Shown: piece by piece, positions 1-6,455 of the stretch
Numbering within the stretch: the stretch's first letter is position 1
Layout of the letters: each line of letters starts with the position of its first letter
NCBI GenBank assembly: GCA_945938205.1
Contig: CAMEUL010000022.1
Span: 1 to 10,950, forward strand
Length of the DNA: 10,950 nucleotides
Reading direction: 5' to 3'
DNA from: an uncultured Traorella sp.
GTDB lineage: Bacteria > Bacillota_I > Bacilli_A > Erysipelotrichales > Erysipelotrichaceae
Translations under genes and position numbers: made by a program
The notes under the pieces: model-generated
Told to the model about the DNA's origin: nothing
Databases searched by the model: none
Seen by the model: only the letters and a program-made list of their open reading frames with translations

Positions 1-1
1 A

Positions 2-1495
2 AATTGCGGGATCCTGTCTGAAACCTTCTCAGAAAATTTAAGAAATTCAGTTTATAATCATATGCAGAAGCTTCCTTTCAGTTACCATAAAATGAAAGAC
101 AGCGGAGATCTTCTCCAGCGAAGCACATCGGATATTGATACGATTCGACGTTTCCTCTCTGGGCAGATTTCAGAACTTTTGTATTCCATTATCATTATTG
201 GACTGAGTGCTACTGTCTTATTTACAAGAAATGTGAAATTGGCACTGATTGCGTTATGCCTGACACCTGTGACATTCATTGCGACAGCTATCTTTTATAA
301 AATATCTAAGAAAGTCTTTCTGGAATGTGATGAAAGTGAAGCCAGAATGATGGCTGTGATTCAGGAAAATTTGAATGGTACACGTGTCGTCAAAGCCTTT
401 AATCAGGAAATTCATGAAATCGAAAAGTTTGAAACTTCCAATGAGGAATTCAGAGAACTGCTGTATAAAGTGATCCATGTAATGGCCGTTTATTGGCTGG
501 TCAGTGATCTGATTGGTACTATTCAGATCTTCATCATGGTACTGGCGGGTATTTTTATGGCAATGAATGGAGAGATCACAGTTGGAACTTTTTCTGTTTT
601 CATTGCTTATGAAAGTATGATTATTTGGCCTATCCGTCAGTTGGGGCGTATTATTTCCGACATGGGAAAAATCAGTGTGTCGATTGGCCGTATTCAGGAA
701 GTGCTCGATGAAGAAGACGAAGATCTGGAAAGTGGTCTGAAACCTGAAATCATTGGAGATATTGTTTTCAATCATGTGAATTTTGCGTATAAGGATACAG
801 ATGAAGCCACTTTGCATGATATTTCGCTACATATCAAACCTCATACGAAAGTGGCTATCATGGGTCCGACAGGTTGCGGAAAAAGCTCTCTGATTCATCT
901 TTTGAACAGGATTTATGATTACGATAGTGGAGAAATACTACTGGATGGTATCAATATTCGTGATATCAATAAATCATATCTGAGAAAAAATGTGCAGATC
1001 GTCCTGCAGGAACTTTTCCTTTATTCCAAGTCTATTAAAGATAATATTGGTGTAGCTACTACATCTTCTATGGATGATATTCGTGAAGTGGCAAAAACAG
1101 CCAGTATCGATCATGTTATTGAAACCTTCGATCAAGGTTATGATACTGAAGTAGGAGAAAAGGGAGTGACATTATCCGGCGGACAGAAACAACGTGTCGC
1201 GATTGCCAGAACATTGATGTTGAAGAGTCCGATCGTTGTTTTTGATGATTCCTTGAGTGCACTGGATTCTAAAACCGATGCGGCTATTCAGGAAGCACTC
1301 AATCATTTGGACTATCCGGTGACTACCCTGATGATTACCCATCGAATCAATTCTGCAAGAAATGCCGATCAGATCATTGTGCTGGATGAAGGAAGAGTCG
1401 TTCAATGTGGAACGCATGATGAACTGATCCAAGAAGAAGGTATCTATCAGCGCATTTACCGTATTCAGAACGAAGGAGGTGATTCCATTGAGTAG
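2..1495 (+). CDS. ABC exporter half-transporter, 5'-truncated by window edge (degenerate Walker B subunit)
   Basis: Type IV ABC exporter subunit: transmembrane domain followed by a nucleotide-binding domain, acting in the membrane as an ATP-driven pump, substrate unknown. The frame stays open upstream of the first ATG (base 62) to the window edge, and those codons read like exporter sequence, so the real start lies outside. About 497 residues are present, against roughly 580-620 for the family. Numbering from base 2, Walker A (GPTGCGKSS) begins near residue 288, signature LSGGQ is at 391-395, and Walker B is VVFDDS at about 412-417. The switch histidine is in ITHR. The catalytic glutamate after Walker B is Asp (codon 1247-1249). 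That substitution is typical of the non-hydrolysing site in heterodimeric exporters such as TM287/288 or BmrCD. The next gene starts inside its last codons, so the two are co-translated and presumably pair. Family call is firm; the transported compound cannot be read from sequence. Confidence 0.93.
   Translation, partial: NCGILSETFSENLRNSVYNHMQKLPFSYHKMKDSGDLLQRSTSDIDTIRRFLSGQISELLYSIIIIGLSATVLFTRNVKLALIALCLTPVTFIATAIFYKISKKVFLECDESEARMMAVIQENLNGTRVVKAFNQEIHEIEKFETSNEEFRELLYKVIHVMAVYWLVSDLIGTIQIFIMVLAGIFMAMNGEITVGTFSVFIAYESMIIWPIRQLGRIISDMGKISVSIGRIQEVLDEEDEDLESGLKPEIIGDIVFNHVNFAYKDTDEATLHDISLHIKPHTKVAIMGPTGCGKSSLIHLLNRIYDYDSGEILLDGINIRDINKSYLRKNVQIVLQELFLYSKSIKDNIGVATTSSMDDIREVAKTASIDHVIETFDQGYDTEVGEKGVTLSGGQKQRVAIARTLMLKSPIVVFDDSLSALDSKTDAAIQEALNHLDYPVTTLMITHRINSARNADQIIVLDEGRVVQCGTHDELIQEEGIYQRIYRIQNEGGDSIE
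1475..1490 (+). promoter_or_regulatory. Ribosome binding site that fixes a TTG start for the second ABC gene
   Basis: GGAGG at 1475-1479 lies 8 nt before TTG at 1488-1490. The upstream in-frame GTG at 1479 overlaps the Shine-Dalgarno itself and cannot be the start. TTG 1488 is therefore chosen, removing three residues from the longest reading. Confidence 0.8.
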
Positions 1496-3323
1496 TCAGT
1501 TAAAAGAAAAAGAATATACAAATGAGAAACTTGATAAAAATCTTTGGAAGAAACTATTCAGTATTTTATGGGAACATAAAAAAATGGTCATCATGCTTTT
1601 ATTTTTCAATATTCTGATTGCAGTCAATGATATGGTTTTCCCACTATTGAATCGAAGTGCCATCAATGATTTTGCCATCAATAAAGGACAAAATGCCAGT
1701 CTTGTTACCTTCTGTATCATCTATATTGGTATGATTGCATTTAAATCTTTCTCTTTATATTCTTTCTTTAAATATGCAGGACATGTAGAAAGTGATTTTG
1801 GAAAAAACCTGAGAAAAAAATGTTTCGATCATGTCCAGCAATTATCATTCCCATATTTTGACAGAACTGCCAATGGATGGATCATGGCTCGAATTTCCAG
1901 TGACTGTTCGCGTATTGCCGAAACTCTGGCATGGAGCTTTGTCGATCTGGCTTGGGGATTATTCATTATTGTAGGACTGACGATTATTATGCTGGTGATC
2001 AACTGGCAAATGGCATTGGCTGTTTTGGTCATTGTTCCTATTCTGTTTATGATCTCACTTTATTTTCAAAAACGGATCCTTCGTGCACAGCGTGCTACAC
2101 GAAAAGCCAATTCTTTGGTAACAGCTGGTTTTTCAGAAAGCATCAATGGTGCCAAGACAACGAAAACATTGGCTGTCGAACAGAAAAACTATGAAGAGTT
2201 CATGGAGAAAACGCACAGTTTCAAAATGCATTCACTGAAGGCAGTTTATCTGAATTCCATCTTTCAGCCTATCGTCTTTTTGCTGGCAGCATTGGTAATT
2301 GCCATGCTGATGACGATTGGAGGTCAGGAAGTTTTATTGGGAACCATTGAGTTTGGTACGTTGTCCCTATTCATCAATTATGCTGATCTTTTCTTTGAAC
2401 CCTTGAAACAGATTGCCCGTATCATGAGTGAAATGCAAGTAGCACAAGCGAATGCCGAACGTGTACTTTCACTGATTGAAGAACCGGTGGAGATTACAGA
2501 TCGTGAGGATGTCATTGAGAAATATGGTACACTTTTGAATCCAAAAGTGGAGAATTATGAAAAACTTTGCGGTGACATTGATTTCAATCATGTGAATTTC
2601 TACTATAATGAAAACGAACCTGTTCTTCATGATTTTGACTTGCACGTCAAACAAGGTAGCATGATTGCTCTTGTTGGAGAAACAGGAAGTGGCAAGAGTA
2701 CGATCGTGAATCTTTTATGCCGTTTCTATGAACCTAGACAAGGAGAAATCTGGATTGATGGACATAACATACAGGATAGAAGCGTGGGATGGCTTCATTC
2801 CAATATCGGTTATGTGCTTCAGACACCTTCTCTGTTCTCGGGAACGATCAAAGACAATATTCGTTTTGGAAAACCTGAAGCCAGTGATGAAGAGGTCATA
2901 GAGGTTGCGAAACTGATCCATGCTCATGACTTCATCATGAAAACGGAAAAAGGGTATGATACCCAGGTAGGAGAAGGTGGTGATCTTCTTTCCACCGGTG
3001 AAAAACAGCTGATATCCTTTGCTCGTGCTCTGCTTTCAGATCCAAGAATCGTCATTTTGGATGAAGCCACATCAAGCATTGATACAGAAAGTGAGAAGCT
3101 GATCCAGAATGCCATTGAAACACTTCTGAAAGACAGAACAAGTTTTGTGGTAGCCCATCGTCTTTCGACCATTGTGGAAGCTGATCAGATCCTTGTATTG
3201 GATCATGGCAAAATCATGGAACAGGGAACACATCAAGAATTAATGGCCAAGAAAGGTATGTATTATGATTTATTTACTTCACAGGCCATCAGCGAAAAAA
3301 CACAGCAAATGATGCATGCATAA
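1488..3323 (+). CDS. ABC exporter half-transporter (degenerate signature subunit)
   Basis: Second ABC exporter subunit, 611 residues from the TTG start, which is full length for the family. An N-terminal membrane domain (first hydrophobic segment near residues 35-55, more to about 300) is followed by an ATPase domain. Walker A is GETGSGKST starting near residue 397, Walker B is VILDEA with Asp525 and catalytic Glu526, and the switch His is in VAHRLS. The signature reads LSTGE (501-505) rather than LSGGQ. Paired with the upstream subunit, this gives one intact ATP site (this Walker A/B with the partner LSGGQ) and one degenerate site (partner Asp with this LSTGE). The start overlaps the upstream stop by 8 nt, so expression is coupled. 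A strong terminator follows at once, making this the last gene of the operon. Likely role is multidrug or peptide/lipid export; the substrate is not inferable. Confidence 0.93.
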   Translation: MSSQLKEKEYTNEKLDKNLWKKLFSILWEHKKMVIMLLFFNILIAVNDMVFPLLNRSAINDFAINKGQNASLVTFCIIYIGMIAFKSFSLYSFFKYAGHVESDFGKNLRKKCFDHVQQLSFPYFDRTANGWIMARISSDCSRIAETLAWSFVDLAWGLFIIVGLTIIMLVINWQMALAVLVIVPILFMISLYFQKRILRAQRATRKANSLVTAGFSESINGAKTTKTLAVEQKNYEEFMEKTHSFKMHSLKAVYLNSIFQPIVFLLAALVIAMLMTIGGQEVLLGTIEFGTLSLFINYADLFFEPLKQIARIMSEMQVAQANAERVLSLIEEPVEITDREDVIEKYGTLLNPKVENYEKLCGDIDFNHVNFYYNENEPVLHDFDLHVKQGSMIALVGETGSGKSTIVNLLCRFYEPRQGEIWIDGHNIQDRSVGWLHSNIGYVLQTPSLFSGTIKDNIRFGKPEASDEEVIEVAKLIHAHDFIMKTEKGYDTQVGEGGDLLSTGEKQLISFARALLSDPRIVILDEATSSIDTESEKLIQNAIETLLKDRTSFVVAHRLSTIVEADQILVLDHGKIMEQGTHQELMAKKGMYYDLFTSQAISEKTQQMMHA

Positions 3324-3353
3324 AAAAATTCTATCTTCGGATAGAATTTTTTA
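3323..3353. terminator. Bidirectional intrinsic terminator with UUCG tetraloop
   Basis: A perfect 13-bp stem (arms 3323-3335 and 3340-3352) is closed by a C-UUCG-G tetraloop. Terminal A/T runs give a U-tract in either direction. It overlaps the ABC gene stop on the left and the stop codon of the minus-strand kinase remnant on the right, so it once served both converging genes. Confidence 0.9.
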
Positions 3354-3643
3354 ATGACGATGACAAATATCATGAAGCTCCTGATAAAGTGGTGAGAGTT
3401 TCTTGTAGATATTTTTATAAACCTGCGAATAAAGTTCATGATAGATTCGCTGTTCCTCGTAATCAGGTGAGAAACAGTCCTTGATATGTACCATCTGCTT
3501 CACTGCCTGTTCATAGGAATCAAAGGCATAGAACAAAAACGGAAAACCACACATACAACAGTATCACGAATCGTTGTGATGGAGATAGCTTCCACTTTAC
3601 TGAAAAAATCTGGATAATCTCTTTTCAGATCTAAAAAAACTTC
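3351..3643 (-). pseudogene. Decayed FGGY-family carbohydrate kinase (internal deletion)
   Basis: Two pieces of an FGGY sugar kinase (xylulokinase/ribulokinase-like superfamily) lie on the minus strand in different frames. The upstream piece, 3643 down to about 3545, reads as 33 residues containing VEAISITTIRDTVVCV. This resembles the N-terminal domain strand where these kinases carry 'I-A-I-(G/S)-(V/I)-(S/T)-...-V-V-D'. The downstream piece, about 3532 down to 3354, contains SYEQAVKQMVHIKDCF then a PDYEEQRIYHELY and YKKLSPLYQEL tail. This resembles the C-terminal helices of the family (E-x-A, F-x-P-D, Y-x-x-L-Y, L-x-P-L-Y). Nearly the whole middle (substrate site, ATPase motifs) is missing, the frame shifts at about 3540-3555, and TAG (3644-3646) plus TGA stops lie upstream. 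A normal member is about 480-520 residues. The only open stretch that could be called a gene is the 67-codon tail, 3351-3554, which has no convincing ribosome site. Recognition is by motif memory; the sugar specificity is unknown. Confidence 0.62.
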
Positions 3644-3701
3644 CTATTCAGAAACATGAAAAATGATTCCTCAGGAGTTTTTTTCTTTTGATGTCAAACA
3701 A

Positions 3702-3730
3702 TTTACAAGTGATCAACAACTACATATAAT
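3702..3730 (+). promoter_or_regulatory. Sigma-A-type promoter of murB
   Basis: TTTACA (-35, 3702-3707), a 17-nt spacer and a perfect TATAAT (-10, 3725-3730). Initiation 6-7 nt after the -10 would fall on about 3736-3738, which is the murB start codon itself. Confidence 0.72.
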
Positions 3731-3736
3731 AAAAGT

Positions 3737-4591
3737 ATGAATATTGAAGAAATGCGAGATATCAGTTTAAAGGAGTTTACCACTTTGCATATTGGGGGAA
3801 TCTGCAGACATTGTTATTTCCCAAAAACAGAAGAAGAGATCTTCTACCTGCTTGATCATACAGACCCGCTGATCTTAGGCTGTGGCAGCAATGTTCTTAT
3901 CAATGATGAAACAGTACTTGAAAATGCGTTGATCCTGACAAAATTCAATCGGATTCGTAAAGAAGGAAATACGATCGTGGCAGATGCCGGAGCACGACTG
4001 ATGGATGTGTGTCTATTCGCTTTGGACCATGACCTTACCGGTATGGAATTTGCCTATGGGATCCCCGGAAGTGTTGGAGGAGCGATCATGATGAATGCCG
4101 GTGCCTATGGCGGGGAAATGATTGACATCATAAAAAGTGTGAAAACAACGGTAAAAGATTATACGAAAGAACAATGTGAATTTGGCTACCGTCATTCTGT
4201 TTTTTCAGATTCCAAGGAATGTATCCTGCAGGGTACTTTTCAGTTGAAAAAAGGCAATCGAAATCTGATTGCAATGAAAATGAAAGAATTGATCGAAAAA
4301 CGTATTGAGAAACAGCCTTTGGAGTCTTACAGCGCAGGCTCGACATTCAAAAGAGGTCAAGATTTTTATGCCAGTCAGCTGATCAGTGAATGTGGTTTGA
4401 AAGGATATCGTGTGAATGATGCGCAAGTATCCATGAAACATGCCGGCTTTCTGATCAATAACGGTCATGCCAGTTATCGTGATTTTATGCAGCTGATTGA
4501 AGATGTTCAAAGGAAAGTCTTTGAAATGACTGGAAAAAAACTGGAATGTGAAGTGAAAATTATCGGAGGAAAAGATGATTTGCGTAAGTAA
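3737..4591 (+). CDS. murB: UDP-N-acetylenolpyruvoylglucosamine reductase
   Basis: FAD-dependent cytoplasmic enzyme that reduces UDP-GlcNAc-enolpyruvate to UDP-MurNAc with NADPH, the second committed step of peptidoglycan synthesis. The 284 residues carry the family pattern in order: TTLHIGG (15-21), the FAD-binding GCGSNVLI (48-55), GMEFAYGIPGSVGGA (102-116) with MNAGAYGGEM, FGYRHS (149-154, substrate/catalytic Arg152), AGSTFKR (200-206, proton-donor Ser202) and LECEVKIIG (Glu272). The compact form fits the short type II class. The ATG at 3737 has no Shine-Dalgarno and sits at the expected transcription start, so translation is probably leaderless. A later TTG (Leu17 codon, within the conserved TTLHIGG) follows an AAGGAG but would cut into a conserved motif and is rejected. 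The 3' end overlaps the next gene by 17 nt. Confidence 0.96.
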   Translation: MNIEEMRDISLKEFTTLHIGGICRHCYFPKTEEEIFYLLDHTDPLILGCGSNVLINDETVLENALILTKFNRIRKEGNTIVADAGARLMDVCLFALDHDLTGMEFAYGIPGSVGGAIMMNAGAYGGEMIDIIKSVKTTVKDYTKEQCEFGYRHSVFSDSKECILQGTFQLKKGNRNLIAMKMKELIEKRIEKQPLESYSAGSTFKRGQDFYASQLISECGLKGYRVNDAQVSMKHAGFLINNGHASYRDFMQLIEDVQRKVFEMTGKKLECEVKIIGGKDDLRK

Positions 4592-4991
4592 ATGTTTATT
4601 GGGTGAATGCTGTCGCTATGATGGCGGTCATATGAAAAATGAAAAAGTGTTGGAATTCTTAAAAGACAAAGAGTACGTCTCTGTATGCCCGGAATGCTTG
4701 GGAGGACTTTCCACGCCACGAAATCCCAGTGAGATCATTCATGGGAAAGTGATCAGCAGTGATGGCAAAGATGTGAGCGAAGCATTTCATATCGGAGCAC
4801 AGAAAGCGCTTGAAATCGCTCAAAAAGCAAATTGCACCTTAGCCATTCTGAAAGAAAACTCACCAAGTTGCGGCAGTCATAAAGTTTATGATGGTACATT
4901 TACAGGGAAAAAATGCGATGGAAAAGGTGTTTGCGCAGCCTTGTTTGAGAAAAACGGAATCAAAGTTGTATCAAGTGATGAATTTGAATAG
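4575..4991 (+). CDS. DUF523 family cysteine-rich protein
   Basis: Small soluble 138-residue protein matching the DUF523 (YbbK-like) pattern: CLLGECCRYDGG (7-18), VCPECLGGLSTPR (37-49), GKDV (64-67), and LKENSPSCGS (92-101) followed by G-x-F-x-G (107-111). It has ten cysteines (3, 7, 12, 13, 38, 41, 87, 99, 114, 120), several at family-conserved places, which suggests metal or Fe-S binding or thiol chemistry; that is inference. No reaction is established as far as I know. The start overlaps the end of murB, and its GGAGGA ribosome site (4565-4570) lies inside murB, so the two are co-translated. No terminator is seen after it; the ptsH promoter follows within 20 nt. Confidence 0.88.
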   Translation: MICVSKCLLGECCRYDGGHMKNEKVLEFLKDKEYVSVCPECLGGLSTPRNPSEIIHGKVISSDGKDVSEAFHIGAQKALEIAQKANCTLAILKENSPSCGSHKVYDGTFTGKKCDGKGVCAALFEKNGIKVVSSDEFE

Positions 4992-5007
4992 AAATAGTAA
5001 AAATCGC

Positions 5008-5036
5008 TTGTCAGTCGAATCGTTTTGGGTTAAAAT
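5008..5036 (+). promoter_or_regulatory. Sigma-A-type promoter of ptsH
   Basis: TTGTCA (-35, 5008-5013), a 17-nt spacer and TAAAAT (-10, 5031-5036), giving a leader of about 25 nt. AGGAGG at 5054-5059 lies 8 nt before the ATG. I see no cre-like operator. Confidence 0.75.
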
Positions 5037-5067
5037 ATGTATGATAAATATTTAGGAGGATATAAAA

Positions 5068-5334
5068 ATGAAACAAATTACTGTAGAAGTAATCGATCCA
5101 GTTGGATTACACGCTCGTCCAGCAACTGTTGCCGTAAGCGCTGCCAGCAAGTTCAAATGTGAAGTGAGTGTATCTTTTAAAGGACGTGAAGTTAACATGA
5201 AATCAATCATGGGTGTTATGTCTTTAGGTATCCCTACTCACTCTGAAATCACAATTACTTTCAATGGTGAAGATGAAGAAGCAGCCATGACAGCAATTGA
5301 AGATATCTTACGTGCTCAGAAAATTATCGCATAA
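5068..5334 (+). CDS. ptsH: Phosphocarrier protein HPr
   Basis: Cytoplasmic phosphocarrier of the PEP:sugar phosphotransferase system. It takes phosphate from enzyme I onto His15 and passes it to EIIA domains. The 88 residues are full length. The active-site signature GLHARPA (13-19) places the histidine at exactly 15, and NMKSIMGVMSLGI (43-55) places the regulatory serine at exactly 46. In Gram-positive bacteria HPr kinase phosphorylates Ser46 for CcpA-linked catabolite control, so that control is expected here. The gene stands alone with its own promoter, strong ribosome site and terminator. Enzyme I (ptsI), its usual downstream partner, is not next to it; a membrane protein gene follows instead. 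Confidence 0.97.
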   Translation: MKQITVEVIDPVGLHARPATVAVSAASKFKCEVSVSFKGREVNMKSIMGVMSLGIPTHSEITITFNGEDEEAAMTAIEDILRAQKIIA

Positions 5335-5349
5335 TTATTCGTAGGATTT

Positions 5350-5380
5350 AAAAACATATCTTACCGATATGTTTTTTTAT
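5350..5380 (+). terminator. Intrinsic terminator of ptsH
   Basis: An 11-bp perfect stem (5350-5360 with 5366-5376), loop TTACC, runs into a 7-T tract (5372-5378). It ends only about 5 nt before the ribosome site of the next gene. Confidence 0.85.
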
Positions 5381-5396
5381 TTATAGGAGGAAGTTT

Positions 5397-5918
5397 ATGG
5401 AATTCATCAATATTCTAATTATTATTGCTTTTGTGATTTTTGCCCTTCTTGAAGGAAGAAGTGCCATAAAAGCAATTTTGGAACAACGTAAGCTCATCAA
5501 GAAATTGCAGGAAGACAAACATGAACTGATTATCATCAAGGATTACATGAAAGAAACCATTGTGTATGCAATTTTGGCTGGTTTGATCTTGGCTTACTGT
5601 TTTGTGTACTATTCACAACAGCAATATCTTTTTGCCGGTGTTTTTGCGATCATGCCGTTATTCTGCATTATTTTTATTCTGGAGGCAACTGTAAACAGAA
5701 CCATTGTTTTTTATGAAAGCGGCTTTCTGTATGCAACACAGCTAGTAAGATATAAAAGTGTTTTAAAAATAGATGATAAGAAAAAATTTATCCGAGGATA
5801 TCATGTCGTATTGATCAATGATGATGACCGTGTTTATGTGACAAAAAAAGGAAAAGAAGTGCTTGAAAATCAGCTGAAAGAATTCAAGGAAAGAAAGAAA
5901 CATAAGCATGAAAAATAG
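5397..5918 (+). CDS. Hypothetical membrane protein, three predicted helices
   Basis: Not recognised with confidence. The 173 residues show an N-terminal hydrophobic helix (2-19), a charged segment rich in Lys/Glu (28-50, possibly coiled), a hydrophobic pair (about 54-73 and 77-95), then a cytoplasmic beta-rich part (102-150) with R-x-I-V-F-Y-E-S-G-F-L-Y. The end is a highly charged Lys/Glu/His tail. The C-terminal part vaguely recalls small PH-like or DUF5673-type domains of Bacillota membrane proteins, but this is only an impression. AGGAGG at 5385-5390 supports the ATG. The gene overlaps dut by 11 nt and lies immediately behind the ptsH terminator, so it relies on read-through or on a promoter I cannot see. 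Confidence 0.8.
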   Translation: MEFINILIIIAFVIFALLEGRSAIKAILEQRKLIKKLQEDKHELIIIKDYMKETIVYAILAGLILAYCFVYYSQQQYLFAGVFAIMPLFCIIFILEATVNRTIVFYESGFLYATQLVRYKSVLKIDDKKKFIRGYHVVLINDDDRVYVTKKGKEVLENQLKEFKERKKHKHEK

Positions 5919-6369
5919 AGGATTTGAAGTAGCACATGGATTTGAAGATCAGGATATTCATCTGCCTGTGCGCAAAACAAAAAAATCTGCCGGTTATGAT
6001 GTTGAGGCAGCTTGTGATACCATCATTCCTCCTTACGTTTTTGGCATGAAACCTACGCTTGTGGAAACCGGACTGAAAGCTTATATGCCGGAAGATGAGT
6101 TTTTGCTGTTGGCAAATCGTTCATCCAATCCTTTCAAGAAAGGTCTGGTGATGGCTAACAGTGTTGGAATCATTGATGCGGATTATTATGGCAATGCAGA
6201 TAATGATGGTGCCATGAAATTTGCTTTCTATAATTTTGGAAAAGAAGAGCTTCTGATTCATAAGGGAGAAGCCATCGGGCAGGCCATTTTCATGAAGTAT
6301 CTGAAGGTGGATAATGATGAAACCACCCAAGAAAGATGTGGCGGTTTTGGAAGCACGGACAAGAAGTAG
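5908..6369 (+). CDS. dut: dUTP diphosphatase (trimeric dUTPase family)
   Basis: Hydrolyses dUTP to dUMP and pyrophosphate with Mg2+, keeping uracil out of DNA and feeding dTMP synthesis. The 153 residues show the five family motifs: AGYDVEA (28-34), RSSNP (71-75), NSVGIIDADYYGN (84-96, with catalytic Asp90), GEAIGQAIF (120-128) and the flexible C-terminal arm RCGGFGST (143-150). The N-terminus (MKNRGFEV) and the 'DADYYGN' form match the variant seen in lactobacilli, enterococci and their relatives. It is not the shorter E. coli-like form. The start overlaps the preceding gene by 11 nt with a weak AAGGAA-type ribosome site, consistent with translational coupling. A terminator hairpin begins within its stop codon region. 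Confidence 0.94.
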   Translation: MKNRGFEVAHGFEDQDIHLPVRKTKKSAGYDVEAACDTIIPPYVFGMKPTLVETGLKAYMPEDEFLLLANRSSNPFKKGLVMANSVGIIDADYYGNADNDGAMKFAFYNFGKEELLIHKGEAIGQAIFMKYLKVDNDETTQERCGGFGSTDKK

Positions 6370-6386
6370 AAATACTTCTTTTTTTA
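6361..6386 (+). terminator. Intrinsic terminator of dut
   Basis: An 8-bp stem AAGAAGTA/TACTTCTT (6361-6368 and 6373-6380) with a GAAA tetraloop and a T-run to 6385. It includes the dut stop codon and abuts the -35 box of the hydrogenase promoter. Confidence 0.8.
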
Positions 6387-6414
6387 TTGACAAACATGAA
6401 ATGAGTAATATAAT
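6387..6414 (+). promoter_or_regulatory. Near-consensus promoter of the hydrogenase gene
   Basis: Perfect TTGACA (6387-6392), a 16-nt spacer and perfect TATAAT (6409-6414). Transcription would start near 6420-6422, giving a leader of about 35 nt. With both hexamers perfect, regulation is more likely by repression than by activation (inference). Confidence 0.85.
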
Positions 6415-6441
6415 TAAATTATAATTAGGAATAATTCCTAA
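6409..6441 (+). promoter_or_regulatory. Two adjacent inverted repeats over the -10 box and transcription start (possible operator)
   Basis: The first repeat, TATAATT-A-AATTATA (6409-6423), covers the -10. The second, TTAGGAA-TAA-TTCCTAA (6425-6441), covers the early leader. Both have perfect 7-bp arms, and their centres are 17 bp apart. The second, with GG/CC in the arms, is less likely to be chance in AT-rich DNA. I do not recognise either as a standard site: the first is close to but not the same as a Fur/PerR 7-1-7 box, and neither fits Rex. Confidence 0.45.
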
Positions 6442-6455
6442 AAAAGGAGATAATT

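Noticed and set aside
254..817. Long antisense open frame under the first ABC gene (187 codons)
   Set aside because: It mirrors a strongly supported coding sequence, is rich in His/Asn/Phe as expected of an antisense shadow, and has no ribosome site or recognisable domain. The same applies to other antisense frames across the ABC, murB and hydrogenase genes.
3661..3690. Possible terminator near TCCTCAGGAG followed by a T-run upstream of murB
   Set aside because: The stem is only 4 bp with an impossible 1-nt loop. The T-run is better explained as decayed minus-strand coding sequence.
6405..6425. PerR/Fur box at the hydrogenase promoter
   Set aside because: TATAATTAAATTATA is a 7-1-7 palindrome, but read as a PerR box its core half-sites TATAAT/ATTATA are 3 nt apart instead of 1. 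AT content alone makes such palindromes common, so it was kept only as an unnamed inverted repeat.
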